A DNA stretch of 64,000 nucleotides, from NCBI GenBank assembly GCA_030529845.1, contig JAUMWB010000001.1, positions 620,001-684,000 of the forward strand. Direction: 5' to 3'. The notes beneath the pieces were generated by a model. It made no database searches. It was not told where the DNA came from and saw only the letters and a list, made by a program, of their open reading frames with translations. This stretch comes from Rothia sp. (in: high G+C Gram-positive bacteria). GTDB lineage: Bacteria > Actinomycetota > Actinomycetes > Actinomycetales > Micrococcaceae. Of this stretch, positions 16,023 through 25,140 are shown in pieces; positions within the stretch are counted from its first letter, which is position 1, and every line of letters starts with the position of its first letter. Both the position numbers and the translations under genes were made by a program.

Positions 16023-16937
16023 TTAGAAGTAGCCTTCCTTCTTGCGGTCTTCCATGGCGGATTCGCTCAGGCGGTCGTCCGCTCGGGTCGCGCCGCGTTC
16101 GGTCAGGGTTGAGGTGGAGATTTCGGTGATGATGTCCTGTACCGTGCTGGCTTCAGATAGGACGGCACCGGTGCAGCTCATATCGCCGACGGTACGGTAA
16201 CGTACCCGGCGGGTTTCAAGAGGTTCGCCCTTGGTGGGCCCACCCCACTCCCCTGCGGTCAGCCACATGCCATCGCGGTTGAAGACTTCGCGCTCGTGGG
16301 AGAAGTAGATGGGGGGAAGCTCGATAGCTCGGGCTCCGATGTATTCCCAGATGTCAGCTTCGGTCCAGTTGGAGATGGGGAAGACGCGGATGTTCTCGCC
16401 GGGCAGGTGGCCGCCGTTGTAAAGGTTCCACAGCTCGGGGCGCTGGCGGCGGGGGTCCCAGCCGCCGAAGGCGTCGCGTACCGAGAAGATGCGCTCTTTG
16501 GCGCGGGCTCGTTCCTCATCGCGGCGAGCGCCACCGAGCACAGCGTCGTAGCCTTGTTCTTCGATGGTTTCGACCAGGGGGACGGTCTGCAGGGGGTTGC
16601 GGGTGCCGTCGGGGCGCTCCTGGAGTTCGCCCCGGTCGATCCAGTCCTGGACTTTGGCCACGCGCAGGCGGGCGCCGGTACGCTCCACCAGGCGGTCGCG
16701 GAAGTCAATAACTTCAGGGAAGTTGTGGCCGGTATCTACATGCAGCAGTTCAAAGGGCACGGGTGCCGGCGCGAAGGCACGGCGGGCTAGTTCGTAGACG
16801 ACAACGGAGTCTTTACCGCCTGAGAAGAGCAGGGCGACCTTGTCGAATTGCCCGGCTACTTCGCGCAGGATATGGATTGACTCGTTTTCTAGGTCTTTGA
16901 GGTGGGGTGAAAGGGTTTCTGTTGTTGTGGTGCTCAT
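16023..16937 (-). CDS. cysD: Sulfate adenylyltransferase subunit 2
   Basis: Catalytic ATP sulfurylase subunit forming APS from sulfate and ATP. About 304 residues with the PP-loop LLFSGGKDSVV near residue 38 and the conserved VDTGHNFPEVIDFRD segment. I chose ATG at 16937 because it overlaps the cysH stop as ATGA, typical of coupling; an ATG five codons earlier lies within cysH. Ends in the family-typical EDRKKEGYF. Confidence 0.96.
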   Translation of the reverse strand: MSTTTTETLSPHLKDLENESIHILREVAGQFDKVALLFSGGKDSVVVYELARRAFAPAPVPFELLHVDTGHNFPEVIDFRDRLVERTGARLRVAKVQDWIDRGELQERPDGTRNPLQTVPLVETIEEQGYDAVLGGARRDEERARAKERIFSVRDAFGGWDPRRQRPELWNLYNGGHLPGENIRVFPISNWTEADIWEYIGARAIELPPIYFSHEREVFNRDGMWLTAGEWGGPTKGEPLETRRVRYRTVGDMSCTGAVLSEASTVQDIITEISTSTLTERGATRADDRLSESAMEDRKKEGYF

Positions 16938-17734
16938 GTGTGTAGTCCGCATTCTGTCTTGGTGAACCCTGCCCAGCGTCCGCTGCGGGGGTCCTGGCCG
17001 GCTTCAACCTTGGCGGTGCAGGGGGCGCAGCCGATTGAGGGGTAGCCTGCCTTGGTCAGGGGGTGAACTATGAGGTTCTTATCCTCGATGTATCGGTCGG
17101 TATCTTCAAGGCTCCAGGTGACCAGGGGTGAGATCTTGAGTCTGCCGTTGGGGTCTATGTCCAATGCCGGGGTGGTGGCGCGAAGCGGTGAATCTGCCCG
17201 GCGGAGGCCGGTAATCCAGCCGGTGTAGGGAGCCATGGACGCTGCCAGGGGCTCGACCTTGCGCATGCGGCAGCAGGCTGCGGGGTCGGTGCCGTAGAGG
17301 TTGATGCCGTATCTAGCGTCCTGTTGGCCCACGGTGAGCAGGGGCTTGGCTCTGACCAGGTTCTGGGGGTAGCGTTCCTCTACCTGCTGGGCCACGTCCA
17401 GGGTCTCGGGGAAGTGGTAGCCGGTATCGAGAAAGAGGAAATCGGAGTCAGGCAGGTAGCGGCTAGCCAGTTCGGCGAGCACCGTGTTTTCCATGGAGAG
17501 GGTTACCACCAGCTTGCCCGTCACGTGTTCGTGGGCCCAGGTCAAGATCTCTTCGGCGCTTGCATCGTAGAGGACTTCGGCATAGCGATCTACGAGTTGC
17601 CGGTTTGCTTCTTTCTCGGCGTCTGAGAGCTGGGCGGGCTCGGGCGTGCCCTCCGGGCTGATAGCCGGATCTTCCAGCACTGCGGCCGGTGAGCCAAGAC
17701 CAAAGTTTTTAAAGCTCACGGGTGAGGGTTCCAT
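16934..17734 (-). CDS. cysH: Adenylyl-sulfate (APS) reductase, thioredoxin-dependent
   Basis: Reduces APS to sulfite and AMP. The 266 residues have the PP-loop-like VVTLSMENTVLAE region, DTGYHFPETL, and the Cys pairs ACC and CAPC that bind [4Fe-4S]; these mark the APS-specific rather than PAPS-specific form. The catalytic Cys is in the C-terminal ECGLHT. Lack of an APS kinase in the operon agrees. First gene of the sulfate-assimilation operon; the promoter should lie in 17735-17800. GAAAGGAG precedes the ATG. Confidence 0.95.
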   Translation of the reverse strand: MEPSPVSFKNFGLGSPAAVLEDPAISPEGTPEPAQLSDAEKEANRQLVDRYAEVLYDASAEEILTWAHEHVTGKLVVTLSMENTVLAELASRYLPDSDFLFLDTGYHFPETLDVAQQVEERYPQNLVRAKPLLTVGQQDARYGINLYGTDPAACCRMRKVEPLAASMAPYTGWITGLRRADSPLRATTPALDIDPNGRLKISPLVTWSLEDTDRYIEDKNLIVHPLTKAGYPSIGCAPCTAKVEAGQDPRSGRWAGFTKTECGLHT

Positions 17735-17836
17735 AGCGCTCCTTTCATAACAGTTCTTAGGGTCGAATTGTTTGAAAGTCTAGGCTTATGGGGGCGGGGT
17801 GGTCGAGTTATTGCGGGTGCCAGGTCACGGGGCGAC

Positions 17837-17884
17837 ATTTTTACGTCATAGGTCTTCACCGGGGGTAATTTTTACGCCACTAGG
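17837..17884. repeat. Paired direct repeat in the cysH/pdxY divergent region
   Basis: ATTTTTACGTCATAGG (17837-17852) is repeated as ATTTTTACGCCACTAGG (17868-17884), 31 bases apart. It could be a tandem regulator site; no regulator is identified. Confidence 0.4.
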
Positions 17885-17997
17885 TTTGCGTCAGACCCTC
17901 GCAGCCCACTACTGTGCGCCACTGGTTGCAGGCTTACTTGTCATCTAATGAAACGTGCGTACCGCAGGTAGACCCGGGGCGTGCCACAATGGTGTTT

Positions 17998-18852
17998 ATG
18001 CGTATTTTGTCTATTCAGTCCGCTGTAGCTTACGGCCACGTAGGTAATTCAGCTGCCGTTTTCCCCCTCCAGCGTCTTGGCCACGAGGTCATGCCCGTCA
18101 ACACCGTCCTGTTCTCGAACCACACCGGCTACGGTGCCTGGCGCGGCCCGCTAATTTCGGGCGACGACGTCCGCGAGATTGTCACCGGCATTGAAGAACG
18201 CGGCGGTCTGACCGATACCGCCCTGGTGATTTCCGGCTATCAGGGTGGCTCCTCTATCGGTGATGCCATCCTCGATGCCGTCGCTAAGGCCCGTGCTGCT
18301 AACCCGGGCGTCCTGTACTCCTGCGACCCCGTCCTGGGTAATGCCACCAGTGGCTGCTTCGTCTCCCCCGAGGTGCAGGAACTGATTCGTGACCGCGTGA
18401 TTCAGCACGCTGACATCATTACCCCCAACCAGTTTGAGCTGGGCTTTGTGACCGGCACCGACCCCCAAACCCTCGATGAGGTGCTTGATTCTGTGGCCGC
18501 AGCCCAGAAGATTGGCCCCCAGACTGTGCTGGTGACCAGCGTGAACACCCCCGAAACCCCGGAGGATTCAATCCAGATGCTGGCGGTTTCGGGCGATGAA
18601 GCCTGGCTGATTACCACTCCGCGCTTGCCGATGAAGGCCAACGGCTCGGGTGATGTTACCCAGGCACTCTTTGCCTCCCACTTCGCATCGGGTAAGAGCC
18701 TGAAGGAAGCCCTTGAGCTGACTACCGCCAGCGTCTATGAGCTGCTGAAGAATACCCTGGCCTCCGGTCAGCGGGAGCTTCAGCTGGTTGAGTCCCAGCA
18801 GGCCTACGTTGAGCCTGCTGAGACCTTTGAGGCGGTAGCGGTTAAGCGCTAA
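17998..18852 (+). CDS. pdxY: Pyridoxal kinase
   Basis: Phosphorylates pyridoxal (B6 salvage) with ATP. 284 residues, ribokinase-like fold; opens with MRILSIQSAVAYGHVGNSAA, the conserved substrate end of PdxY/PdxK, and has the anion-hole/ATP motif KANGSGDVTQALFASH near residue 213. The ATG at 17998 is chosen because it begins exactly at the family start; upstream ATGs are out of family register. No ribosome site is seen, and CACAAT lies about 10 bases before, so the mRNA may be leaderless. Convergent with and overlapping the chelatase gene by 11 bp. Confidence 0.93.
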   Translation: MRILSIQSAVAYGHVGNSAAVFPLQRLGHEVMPVNTVLFSNHTGYGAWRGPLISGDDVREIVTGIEERGGLTDTALVISGYQGGSSIGDAILDAVAKARAANPGVLYSCDPVLGNATSGCFVSPEVQELIRDRVIQHADIITPNQFELGFVTGTDPQTLDEVLDSVAAAQKIGPQTVLVTSVNTPETPEDSIQMLAVSGDEAWLITTPRLPMKANGSGDVTQALFASHFASGKSLKEALELTTASVYELLKNTLASGQRELQLVESQQAYVEPAETFEAVAVKR

Positions 18853-19564
18853 GAGCGGTGAGGGCTTCGGTAGATCTTTCAAAAGCAACCGAAGCAACTA
18901 CCGCGGCGGAGGCGGCGTCTCCGGGCAGCACCAGCGGCTCGGCGACGACCGCCTTTTCTGTGCCCTGATAGGCCTTGGTGAGTTTGCTGTGGAAGTAGCC
19001 GCGGGCCAGCAGGTAGGTTGAGATGTATTCGGCCTGGTTGCTCTCCCAAGCCTGTTCGATAGTGGGTTCAATGTCGGCAACAAAGCCGTAGGGCACCTGC
19101 CGGCTGAGCAGGGTGCTGAAAACTTCTGCTTGATAGAGCACGGCTTCACGGCCGTCCGCCCTGGAGGAACCGGCTGCTGCCAGCGCGATATCATCATAGC
19201 CGTCCCAGCCTGCCTCTTCGAGGCGCTGGCGTTGCAGCTTAGCCAGGGCTGCTGAGGGGCCGAGGGCGCGGGCTACTGCGGTGGTCAGGTGGCTAGCGTC
19301 TGCTGCTGCCTGCCTCATGTCGTGTTCGGTGTGGTAACCCGGTGAGAGTAGCAGGGGCACAAGGACGGCGGTAGCCCCGGACGGTAGCTCCTGCAGCACC
19401 TGCGGTAGGGAGGGTTCTTGCACATCAACGTAGGCTTCGTGCACGCTGTAGGTTCCCGGAGCCTGGGCCTCAACCAGGGCGGTGAGCTGCTCTCGGATGA
19501 GGTTAACGGCTTCACGGCCCTGGGGATTATCGGTTCCGTGGGAGGTGGCGACCAGGTGAATCAT
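18842..19564 (-). CDS. Sirohydrochlorin ferrochelatase (CbiX/SirB-like)
   Basis: Inserts iron into sirohydrochlorin, the last step of siroheme synthesis. 240 residues with the CbiX start LVATSHGTDNP containing the metal-binding His, and a second HTEH motif near residue 78 (LLLSPGYHTEHDM). The family often acts on cobalt in B12 synthesis; with no cobalamin genes near and nirB/sir close by, an iron role is inferred. Confidence 0.88.
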   Translation of the reverse strand: MIHLVATSHGTDNPQGREAVNLIREQLTALVEAQAPGTYSVHEAYVDVQEPSLPQVLQELPSGATAVLVPLLLSPGYHTEHDMRQAAADASHLTTAVARALGPSAALAKLQRQRLEEAGWDGYDDIALAAAGSSRADGREAVLYQAEVFSTLLSRQVPYGFVADIEPTIEQAWESNQAEYISTYLLARGYFHSKLTKAYQGTEKAVVAEPLVLPGDAASAAVVASVAFERSTEALTALSA

Positions 19565-19592
19565 GGGGCTCCAGTCTGCTGCCTACACAGCA

Positions 19593-19620
19593 CAGTGGGT
19601 GGGGCTGACCTCACCCACTG
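19593..19620. terminator. Short hairpin downstream of the frameshifted oxidoreductase
   Basis: CAGTGGGTG (19593-19601) pairs with CACCCACTG (19612-19620), loop 10 bases. There is no strong U-run, so termination is uncertain. Confidence 0.45.
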
Positions 19621-19662
19621 TACAGCACAATCAATCGACTGGCAGATGCGCTTCTCCCGCTT

Positions 19663-20332
19663 TTATCGTGCTGATTCCTCCGCAAGGGGTTGACTGACCA
19701 GTTTCTCCGCTTCCTCCTTGCTGAGAATCCGTCCGCCAAGTCCACCGCGGTCGTGCCAGGCACCACCGACCTCGATTCTGGAAGCAATGTCCAAGCCGCC
19801 AGCCTTGACGGGCTCCCAGCCACCCAGACGCAATAGGTGGGTAATGCACTCTTGCGCTACAGGGGCGTCCGTTGCAAAAAGTTGAGCCACCTTTTCGCCG
19901 CTACCGGTAGTTTCTTTGCCCAGATTAGCCGCGCTCATGGTTCCCAGCGCTTTGACGAAATGAGCGCCCTCAGGAAGAAGGGCCACGTTTTGCTGGCCAG
20001 CTGAGGACCCTTCTGGGTTGGCGGAAACCGCCCGGCCGTCGTCAGCAACCCGGAAGTTGTTGGATGGGTCAACGATTACTTTGCCTATCAGCTGGGGTGA
20101 GTGCTCCTGTAGCAACTGCTGGGTGACGGGGAACATCGTAGCGAAGACAACTGTTTCTGCCTCGCCAATGACCTGCTCGACGGTACCAGCCCGAATACCT
20201 AGCCCCAGTTCTTGGGCTGATTTCTGAGCCGATTCGAGATCTGATGCCGCAACCGGCATCTCTTCTCCCCGCGAGCCAGGCGAAGGGCGACCTGTGAGCC
20301 AATGCGCCCTGTTCCAATGATTGCTGTGGTCA
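19663..20332 (-). pseudogene. F420-type NADP oxidoreductase (NpdG-like), frameshifted
   Basis: ATG at 20332 opens MTTAIIGTGRIGSQVALRLA, a Rossmann nucleotide-binding start. The rest of the protein (PVAASDLESAQKSAQELG onward, to the stop at 19663) is in another frame entered near 20260. The two parts are 73 bases apart start to start, so one base has been gained or two lost near 20262-20270. Full length would be about 222 residues, normal for this family of small NADPH-binding oxidoreductases. The downstream part alone lacks the dinucleotide motif. Either a recent pseudogene or a sequence error. Confidence 0.75.
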
Positions 20333-20498
20333 TCTCAAACCCCTTATTTAGTTCATGTATTGACTATCTATACCCTACTCTCACGCTCTTAATTTTCAAC
20401 AAAAGGGGTTGGGGCGCGTCTTAATTCGACACGAGACGAGCCCCGGCCCTAACGAAGGGAACAATTTAGCCAACAGCCTCACAATCACAACCCAGCGG

Positions 20499-21308
20499 TC
20501 AAAAAATGAAACCGCAGTGGGGCTCTGTGCTGGCACAACTGGTGTAAACGGTCGACCCCTCTTCCCCTAGCGGCCCCGTAATGCTGACCTGCCGTACTTC
20601 TCCGCTGCCGTCCTTCCCCAGAACAAGGTAGGCCCGCCCGTCCGCATCGAGGTGCAGGCCGGCAGCAGGCTCACCGGCATCATCGAAGAAGGGGTAAATC
20701 TCGAACCGCGGTTTCTCTACCGGCGCGGAGGGCAGGGTACCCTCCTGGCTATACCCGGTATCGGTGGGTGCTAGCACCACCACGGACCTATCCGTTGCCA
20801 GATAGATGTTGCCGTAGCGGTCAACGTTGGAGTCCCCCGCAAGATTCCAGGTCATATTGCCCATGACGGTGTGCGCAGAGATGAAGGCGTAGGTATTGCC
20901 CAGCCCCTCGTAGAAGCCGATGGGTTCACCGTCCCGATAAACGGCGTAGGCCAGTTGCATCTGGGAAGGGGCTGACCCCGGGTTCATATCCCAACCATAG
21001 GTGCGAATCTCTACCGGCCCGAGGGTGGGGTGGGTGACTGCAATGGTTTCGTAGGTGGTGCAGCGACCTAAGCAGGCGTCCTCAACAACCTGATATGCAG
21101 CTATCGCTGAAGAGCTTGAAGGTGCAGGGGTACTTACTGGTGCGGTCGCAGAGGCAGAAACGGAGGAAGAGGTCTGAGCCGGTGCCTGCGCTGGAGCTTC
21201 ACCGGCACAGGCGGTCAGAAGTGGTAACAGGGCCAGCATTCCGAGGGCAGGACGCCAGCTGCCGAGGCGGTCAGTGAGGGCGGGGCGGGTGCGGGGGCTG
21301 TGCTTCAT
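20499..21308 (-). CDS. Secreted lipoprotein of unknown function
   Basis: 269 residues. Basic N terminus, hydrophobic segment and lipobox LLTAC at about residue 34 predict export and lipid anchoring. A Ser/Ala/Pro/Thr-rich linker (about 35-68) leads to a globular domain with four Cys, including CLGRC near 79-83 and two near the C terminus, that could form disulfides. I do not recognise the domain. Monocistronic by spacing. Confidence 0.8.
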   Translation of the reverse strand: MKHSPRTRPALTDRLGSWRPALGMLALLPLLTACAGEAPAQAPAQTSSSVSASATAPVSTPAPSSSSAIAAYQVVEDACLGRCTTYETIAVTHPTLGPVEIRTYGWDMNPGSAPSQMQLAYAVYRDGEPIGFYEGLGNTYAFISAHTVMGNMTWNLAGDSNVDRYGNIYLATDRSVVVLAPTDTGYSQEGTLPSAPVEKPRFEIYPFFDDAGEPAAGLHLDADGRAYLVLGKDGSGEVRQVSITGPLGEEGSTVYTSCASTEPHCGFIF

Positions 21309-21434
21309 GGTTATCGTCTCCTTTGACTGATGGCTGACTGCCGCAGCAGACTCCCTCTTCCCACACTAAGTAAGCTGGCTAGTTGCTGTCAAGAAGATGA
21401 CGCCGATTCGTCCCACCCCCCCTACCCGCTCCGG

Positions 21435-22241
21435 CTATGAGGCTGCGGCCCGCCGAATCACCTTGTACTGGGCTGCCTGGGCCACCGGCCGCATGGTGAT
21501 GTGGTCCAGGTTGATGTGGTGGGGGACGTTGACGGCGAAGGTGACGGTCTGGGCAACATCCTCAGCCAGCAGGGGCTTATCCACGCCAGCGTAGACCTTA
21601 GCGGCAGCTTCGTCCGAGCCCAGGCGGTTGCGGGAGAACTCTTCGGTGTGCACCATACCGGGGCGTACCTCAATCACGCGCACGTTGTGCTCAGCTTCTT
21701 CCAGGCGCAGGGTCTCGGTCAGGGCTCGTTCACCGAACTTGGCGGCGTTGTAACCTGCTCCCCCTTCGTAGCCGGCCTCGGCTGCGGTTGAGGTCAGGTT
21801 GAGCACGGTACCCTGGCCGTTCTCGCGCAGGGCTGGCAGGAAGGCTTTGACCATATTGAGGGTGCCAATCACGTTGAGCTCAAACATGGCCGACCAGCCA
21901 GCGGGGTCAGCGTTAGCTACAGAATCAGCCCCAATAGCACCGCCGGAGATATTAACCAGGGCATCGAGGCGGCCGCCGGTTTCCCCCAGAATCTCCTGGG
22001 CGCAGGCAGCTACCGCGGCGGCGTCCGTAATATCGAGGACGACCGGGCGCACCCCGGTTGCCTGGGCCAGGCTTTCTAGGCGGTCAGCTCGGCGGGCCAC
22101 GGCGTAGACCGTCCAGCCGGTAGCGGCCATAAGTTCGGCGGTAGCCCGGCCGATGCCGGAGGATGCACCGGTCACCACGGCGATCTTACCGGCCTGGGCA
22201 TCGGGGACAAAAGGGTTTGCGGGAAGTGATGAAGTTGTCAT
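21435..22241 (-). CDS. Short-chain dehydrogenase/reductase
   Basis: 268 residues, classical SDR fold: TGASSGIG near residue 25 for the cofactor, NISGG in place of the common NNAG, catalytic Ser in LNLTSTAA and YNAAK (Tyr-x3-Lys). The Arg pair after strand 2 (VARRADRLESL) favours NADP(H). Resembles the serine/3-hydroxy acid dehydrogenase YdfG group; substrate unknown. Divergent from valS with a gap of only 50 bp. Confidence 0.88.
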   Translation of the reverse strand: MTTSSLPANPFVPDAQAGKIAVVTGASSGIGRATAELMAATGWTVYAVARRADRLESLAQATGVRPVVLDITDAAAVAACAQEILGETGGRLDALVNISGGAIGADSVANADPAGWSAMFELNVIGTLNMVKAFLPALRENGQGTVLNLTSTAAEAGYEGGAGYNAAKFGERALTETLRLEEAEHNVRVIEVRPGMVHTEEFSRNRLGSDEAAAKVYAGVDKPLLAEDVAQTVTFAVNVPHHINLDHITMRPVAQAAQYKVIRRAAAS

Positions 22242-22291
22242 AGCACTAGCCTAACCTGCAACATATTTTTATTCGTGAGAGAATAGGGGGC

Positions 22292-24928
22292 ATGGCTGAA
22301 ATCAACCAGGGCACAGACACGCCCGCAGAAAACACCGTAGAAATTACCGTCCCCGCGAAGCCCGGCCTTGAAGGCCTCGAAAAGAAGTTCACCGAGAACT
22401 GGGCCGCCAACAAGACCTACGCTTTCGACCCGAATACCACCCGCGAGCAGGTGTACTCCATCGACACCCCGCCGCCCACCGCGTCCGGCTCCCTGCACGT
22501 TGGTCACATGTTCTCCTACACCCAGACCGACGTGATTGCCCGCTACCAGCGTATGAAGGGCAAGAACGTCTTCTACCCCCTGGGTTGGGACGACAACGGC
22601 CTGCCCACCGAGCGTCGCGTGCAGAACTACTATGGCGTACTCTGCGACCCCGCTATCCCCTACGACCCCGATTTCAAGGCTCCCGAAAAGCCCGCCAAGA
22701 ACCAGCGTGACTGGCCCCGTATTTCCCGCCAGAACTTCATTGAACTCTGTGAGATTCTGGCTGTAGAGGACGAAAAGGTCTTCGAAGAACTCTTCACCAC
22801 CCTGGGCTTGTCTGTTGACTGGTCCCACACCTACCGCACCATCGACGCCCACTCCCGCAAGGTCTCCCAGCTGGCCTTCCTGAACGACCTGGCCAGTGGC
22901 GATGCCTACATGGCAGAGGCCCCCACTATGTGGGATGTCACCTTCCGCACTGCGGTGGCCCAGGCAGAACTGGAAGACAAGGAACGCCCCGGCGCCTACC
23001 ACCGCATCTCCTTCCACCGCGAGAACGGTGAGAAGGTCTGGATCGAAACCACCCGTCCCGAACTGCTGCCCTCCTGTGTTGCCCTGGTCGCCCACCCCGA
23101 CGATGAGCGCTACAAGCCCCTCTTCGGCACTAAGGTCACCTCTCCCCTCTTTGGCGTTGAGGTCGAGATCAAGGCCCACCCCCTGGCCCAGCCCGAAAAG
23201 GGTGCAGGTATCGCCATGATTTGTACCTTCGGCGACACCACCGACGTCACCTGGTGGCGCGAACTCCAGCTGCCCACCCGTGCCCTGATTGGCCGTGATG
23301 GCCGCTTCGCCACCGACACCCCCGAGTGGATTACCTCTGCCGAGGGCCGCGAGCGCTACGAACGCATGGCAGGTGCCACCGTGTTCACCGCCCAGAAGAC
23401 CGTCGTTGAGATGCTGGTTGAAGCCGATGAAATGGATGGCGACCCCAAGCCCATCACCCACCCGGTTAAGTTCTACGAAAAGGGCGATAAGCCCCTTGAA
23501 ATCGTGGCCTCCCGCCAGTGGTACATCCGCAACGGTGGCCGTGACGCCGACCGCCGCGACGCCCTGGTAGAGCGCGGCCGCGAAATCACCTGGCACCCCG
23601 CCTTCATGCGCTCCCGCTACGAAAACTGGGTCGAGGGCCTCAATGGCGACTGGCTCATTTCCCGCCAGCGCTTCTTCGGTGTGCCCTTCCCCATCTGGTA
23701 CAAGCTCAACGCCGACGGCGAACCTAACTACGACGAGCCCATCATCCCCAGTGAAGACATGCTCCCCGTCGACCCCGCGTCGGACGCCGCCCCCGGCTAC
23801 ACCGAAGACCAGCGCGGTGTGCCCGGCGGCTTCATCGCCGACCCCGACGTCCTGGACACCTGGGCCACCTCATCGCTGACCCCCCAGATTGCCACCGGCT
23901 GGGCCGTGGACGAGAACCTGCACAAGGTTACCTTCCCCATGGACCTGCGCCCCCAGGGTCACGACATCATCCGTACCTGGCTCTTCTCCACCGTGGTTCG
24001 CTCTAACTCCCTGGAGAACTCCGTCCCCTGGACCGATACCGCCCTTTCCGGCTGGATCCTGGACCCGGACCGCAAGAAGATGTCCAAGTCTAAGGGCAAC
24101 GTCGTGGTCCCCAACGAGGTTCTGGAAAAGTACGGTTCGGACGCCGTCCGCTACTGGGCAGCCAGCGCCAAGCTCGGTGCCGATACCGCCTACGATGAGG
24201 CTCAGATGAAGATCGGCCGCCGCCTGGCCATCAAGCTGCTGAACGCCTCCAAGTTCGTGCTCGGCCTGGGCGCCACCGCCAACTCGGTCATCACCGACCA
24301 GGCTGCCGCGGGCGTCCTGACCAACGAGCTGGACCGCTCCCTGCTGGCCCGCCTGGCTGCCCTCGTTGACGAAGCCACCGCAGCTTTTGAGAACTACGAG
24401 TACGCCCGTGCTCTGCAGATCTCAGAGACCTTCTTCTGGCACTTCACCGACGACTTCGTAGAACTCATCAAGGACCGCGCCTACGGCAACGTCGGCGAAG
24501 CAGAACAGGCCTCCGTCCTGGCCGCTCTGGCTACCACCCTCGATGCTATGCTGCGCCTTTTCGCCCCCTTCCTGCCCTTCGTCACCGACGAAATCTGGTC
24601 CTGGTGGCGAGCCGGCTCAGTGCACCGCGCCCCCTGGCCCACCACCGAGGGCTTCGCAGCCGCCGTAGCGGACGCCGACCCCGCCGTCCTGCCCACCGTT
24701 GCCGCCGCCCTGGGCGGTCTGCGTAAGGCCAAGTCAGAGGCCCAGGTCAAGCAGCGCACCGAGGTCGAAACCGCAACCATCACCGGTTCAGCGGACGACC
24801 TTACCCGCATCCGCGGCGGTCTTGGCGACCTCAAGGCAGCTGGCAACGCCCGCGACCTCACCCTCACCGAAGCAGAGGGCGAGCTGGCTGTCACCGACGT
24901 TGTGCTCATTACTGAGGACGAAAGCTAA
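22292..24928 (+). CDS. valS: Valyl-tRNA synthetase
   Basis: Charges tRNA-Val. 878 residues; class I motifs HVGH near residue 69 and KMSKSKGNVV near 596; the editing domain and anticodon-binding region are in the expected order. GAGAAT lies only about 7 bases upstream of a G-run before the ATG, suggesting a very short or leaderless transcript. Codon use is strongly biased to C-ending codons, which also creates a long open antisense frame. Followed by an unusual structured inverted-repeat element. Confidence 0.97.
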   Translation: MAEINQGTDTPAENTVEITVPAKPGLEGLEKKFTENWAANKTYAFDPNTTREQVYSIDTPPPTASGSLHVGHMFSYTQTDVIARYQRMKGKNVFYPLGWDDNGLPTERRVQNYYGVLCDPAIPYDPDFKAPEKPAKNQRDWPRISRQNFIELCEILAVEDEKVFEELFTTLGLSVDWSHTYRTIDAHSRKVSQLAFLNDLASGDAYMAEAPTMWDVTFRTAVAQAELEDKERPGAYHRISFHRENGEKVWIETTRPELLPSCVALVAHPDDERYKPLFGTKVTSPLFGVEVEIKAHPLAQPEKGAGIAMICTFGDTTDVTWWRELQLPTRALIGRDGRFATDTPEWITSAEGRERYERMAGATVFTAQKTVVEMLVEADEMDGDPKPITHPVKFYEKGDKPLEIVASRQWYIRNGGRDADRRDALVERGREITWHPAFMRSRYENWVEGLNGDWLISRQRFFGVPFPIWYKLNADGEPNYDEPIIPSEDMLPVDPASDAAPGYTEDQRGVPGGFIADPDVLDTWATSSLTPQIATGWAVDENLHKVTFPMDLRPQGHDIIRTWLFSTVVRSNSLENSVPWTDTALSGWILDPDRKKMSKSKGNVVVPNEVLEKYGSDAVRYWAASAKLGADTAYDEAQMKIGRRLAIKLLNASKFVLGLGATANSVITDQAAAGVLTNELDRSLLARLAALVDEATAAFENYEYARALQISETFFWHFTDDFVELIKDRAYGNVGEAEQASVLAALATTLDAMLRLFAPFLPFVTDEIWSWWRAGSVHRAPWPTTEGFAAAVADADPAVLPTVAAALGGLRKAKSEAQVKQRTEVETATITGSADDLTRIRGGLGDLKAAGNARDLTLTEAEGELAVTDVVLITEDES

Positions 24929-24935
24929 TGTTACT

Positions 24936-25039
24936 GGGCCTGTATACCCCCGCAGGCGGCTGGCTGGGGCTGGCATGAATTGAGCGAGTGCCCTAGCGCG
25001 AGCTCAAGAAGGTTATCCGCCTAGGGGGTATACAGGCCC
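24936..25039. repeat. Structured inverted-repeat element after valS
   Basis: GGGCCTGTATACCCCC (24936-24951) and GGGGGTATACAGGCCC (25024-25039) form a perfect 16-bp stem around 72 bases. Inside, GGCGG (24955-24959) can pair with CCGCC (25017-25021), and GAGC with GCTC around GCGCGA. The long nested stem and lack of a U-run differ from a plain terminator. It could be a small non-coding RNA, a processing site or a miniature repeat. Confidence 0.6.
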
Positions 25040-25064
25040 TGACGTAGCTGCGTCTCAAAAGATG

Positions 25065-25100
25065 AGGCCCAGTTCCAGAGCTTCTGGAACCGGGCCTTTC
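25065..25100. terminator. Two-way terminator between valS and the nitroreductase gene
   Basis: AGGCCCAGTTCCAGA (25065-25079) pairs with TCTGGAACCGGGCCTT (25083-25098) with one mismatch, followed by TTTC. Confidence 0.75.
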
Positions 25101-25140
25101 ATGTATTCAGTAACAGGGGTTATAAAGCACCCGCCCGCTA

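Noticed and set aside
22238-23596. 452-codon open frame antisense to valS
   Set aside because: It is a shadow created by strong C-ending codon bias in valS; its Gly/Val/Ala-rich translation shows no family motif.
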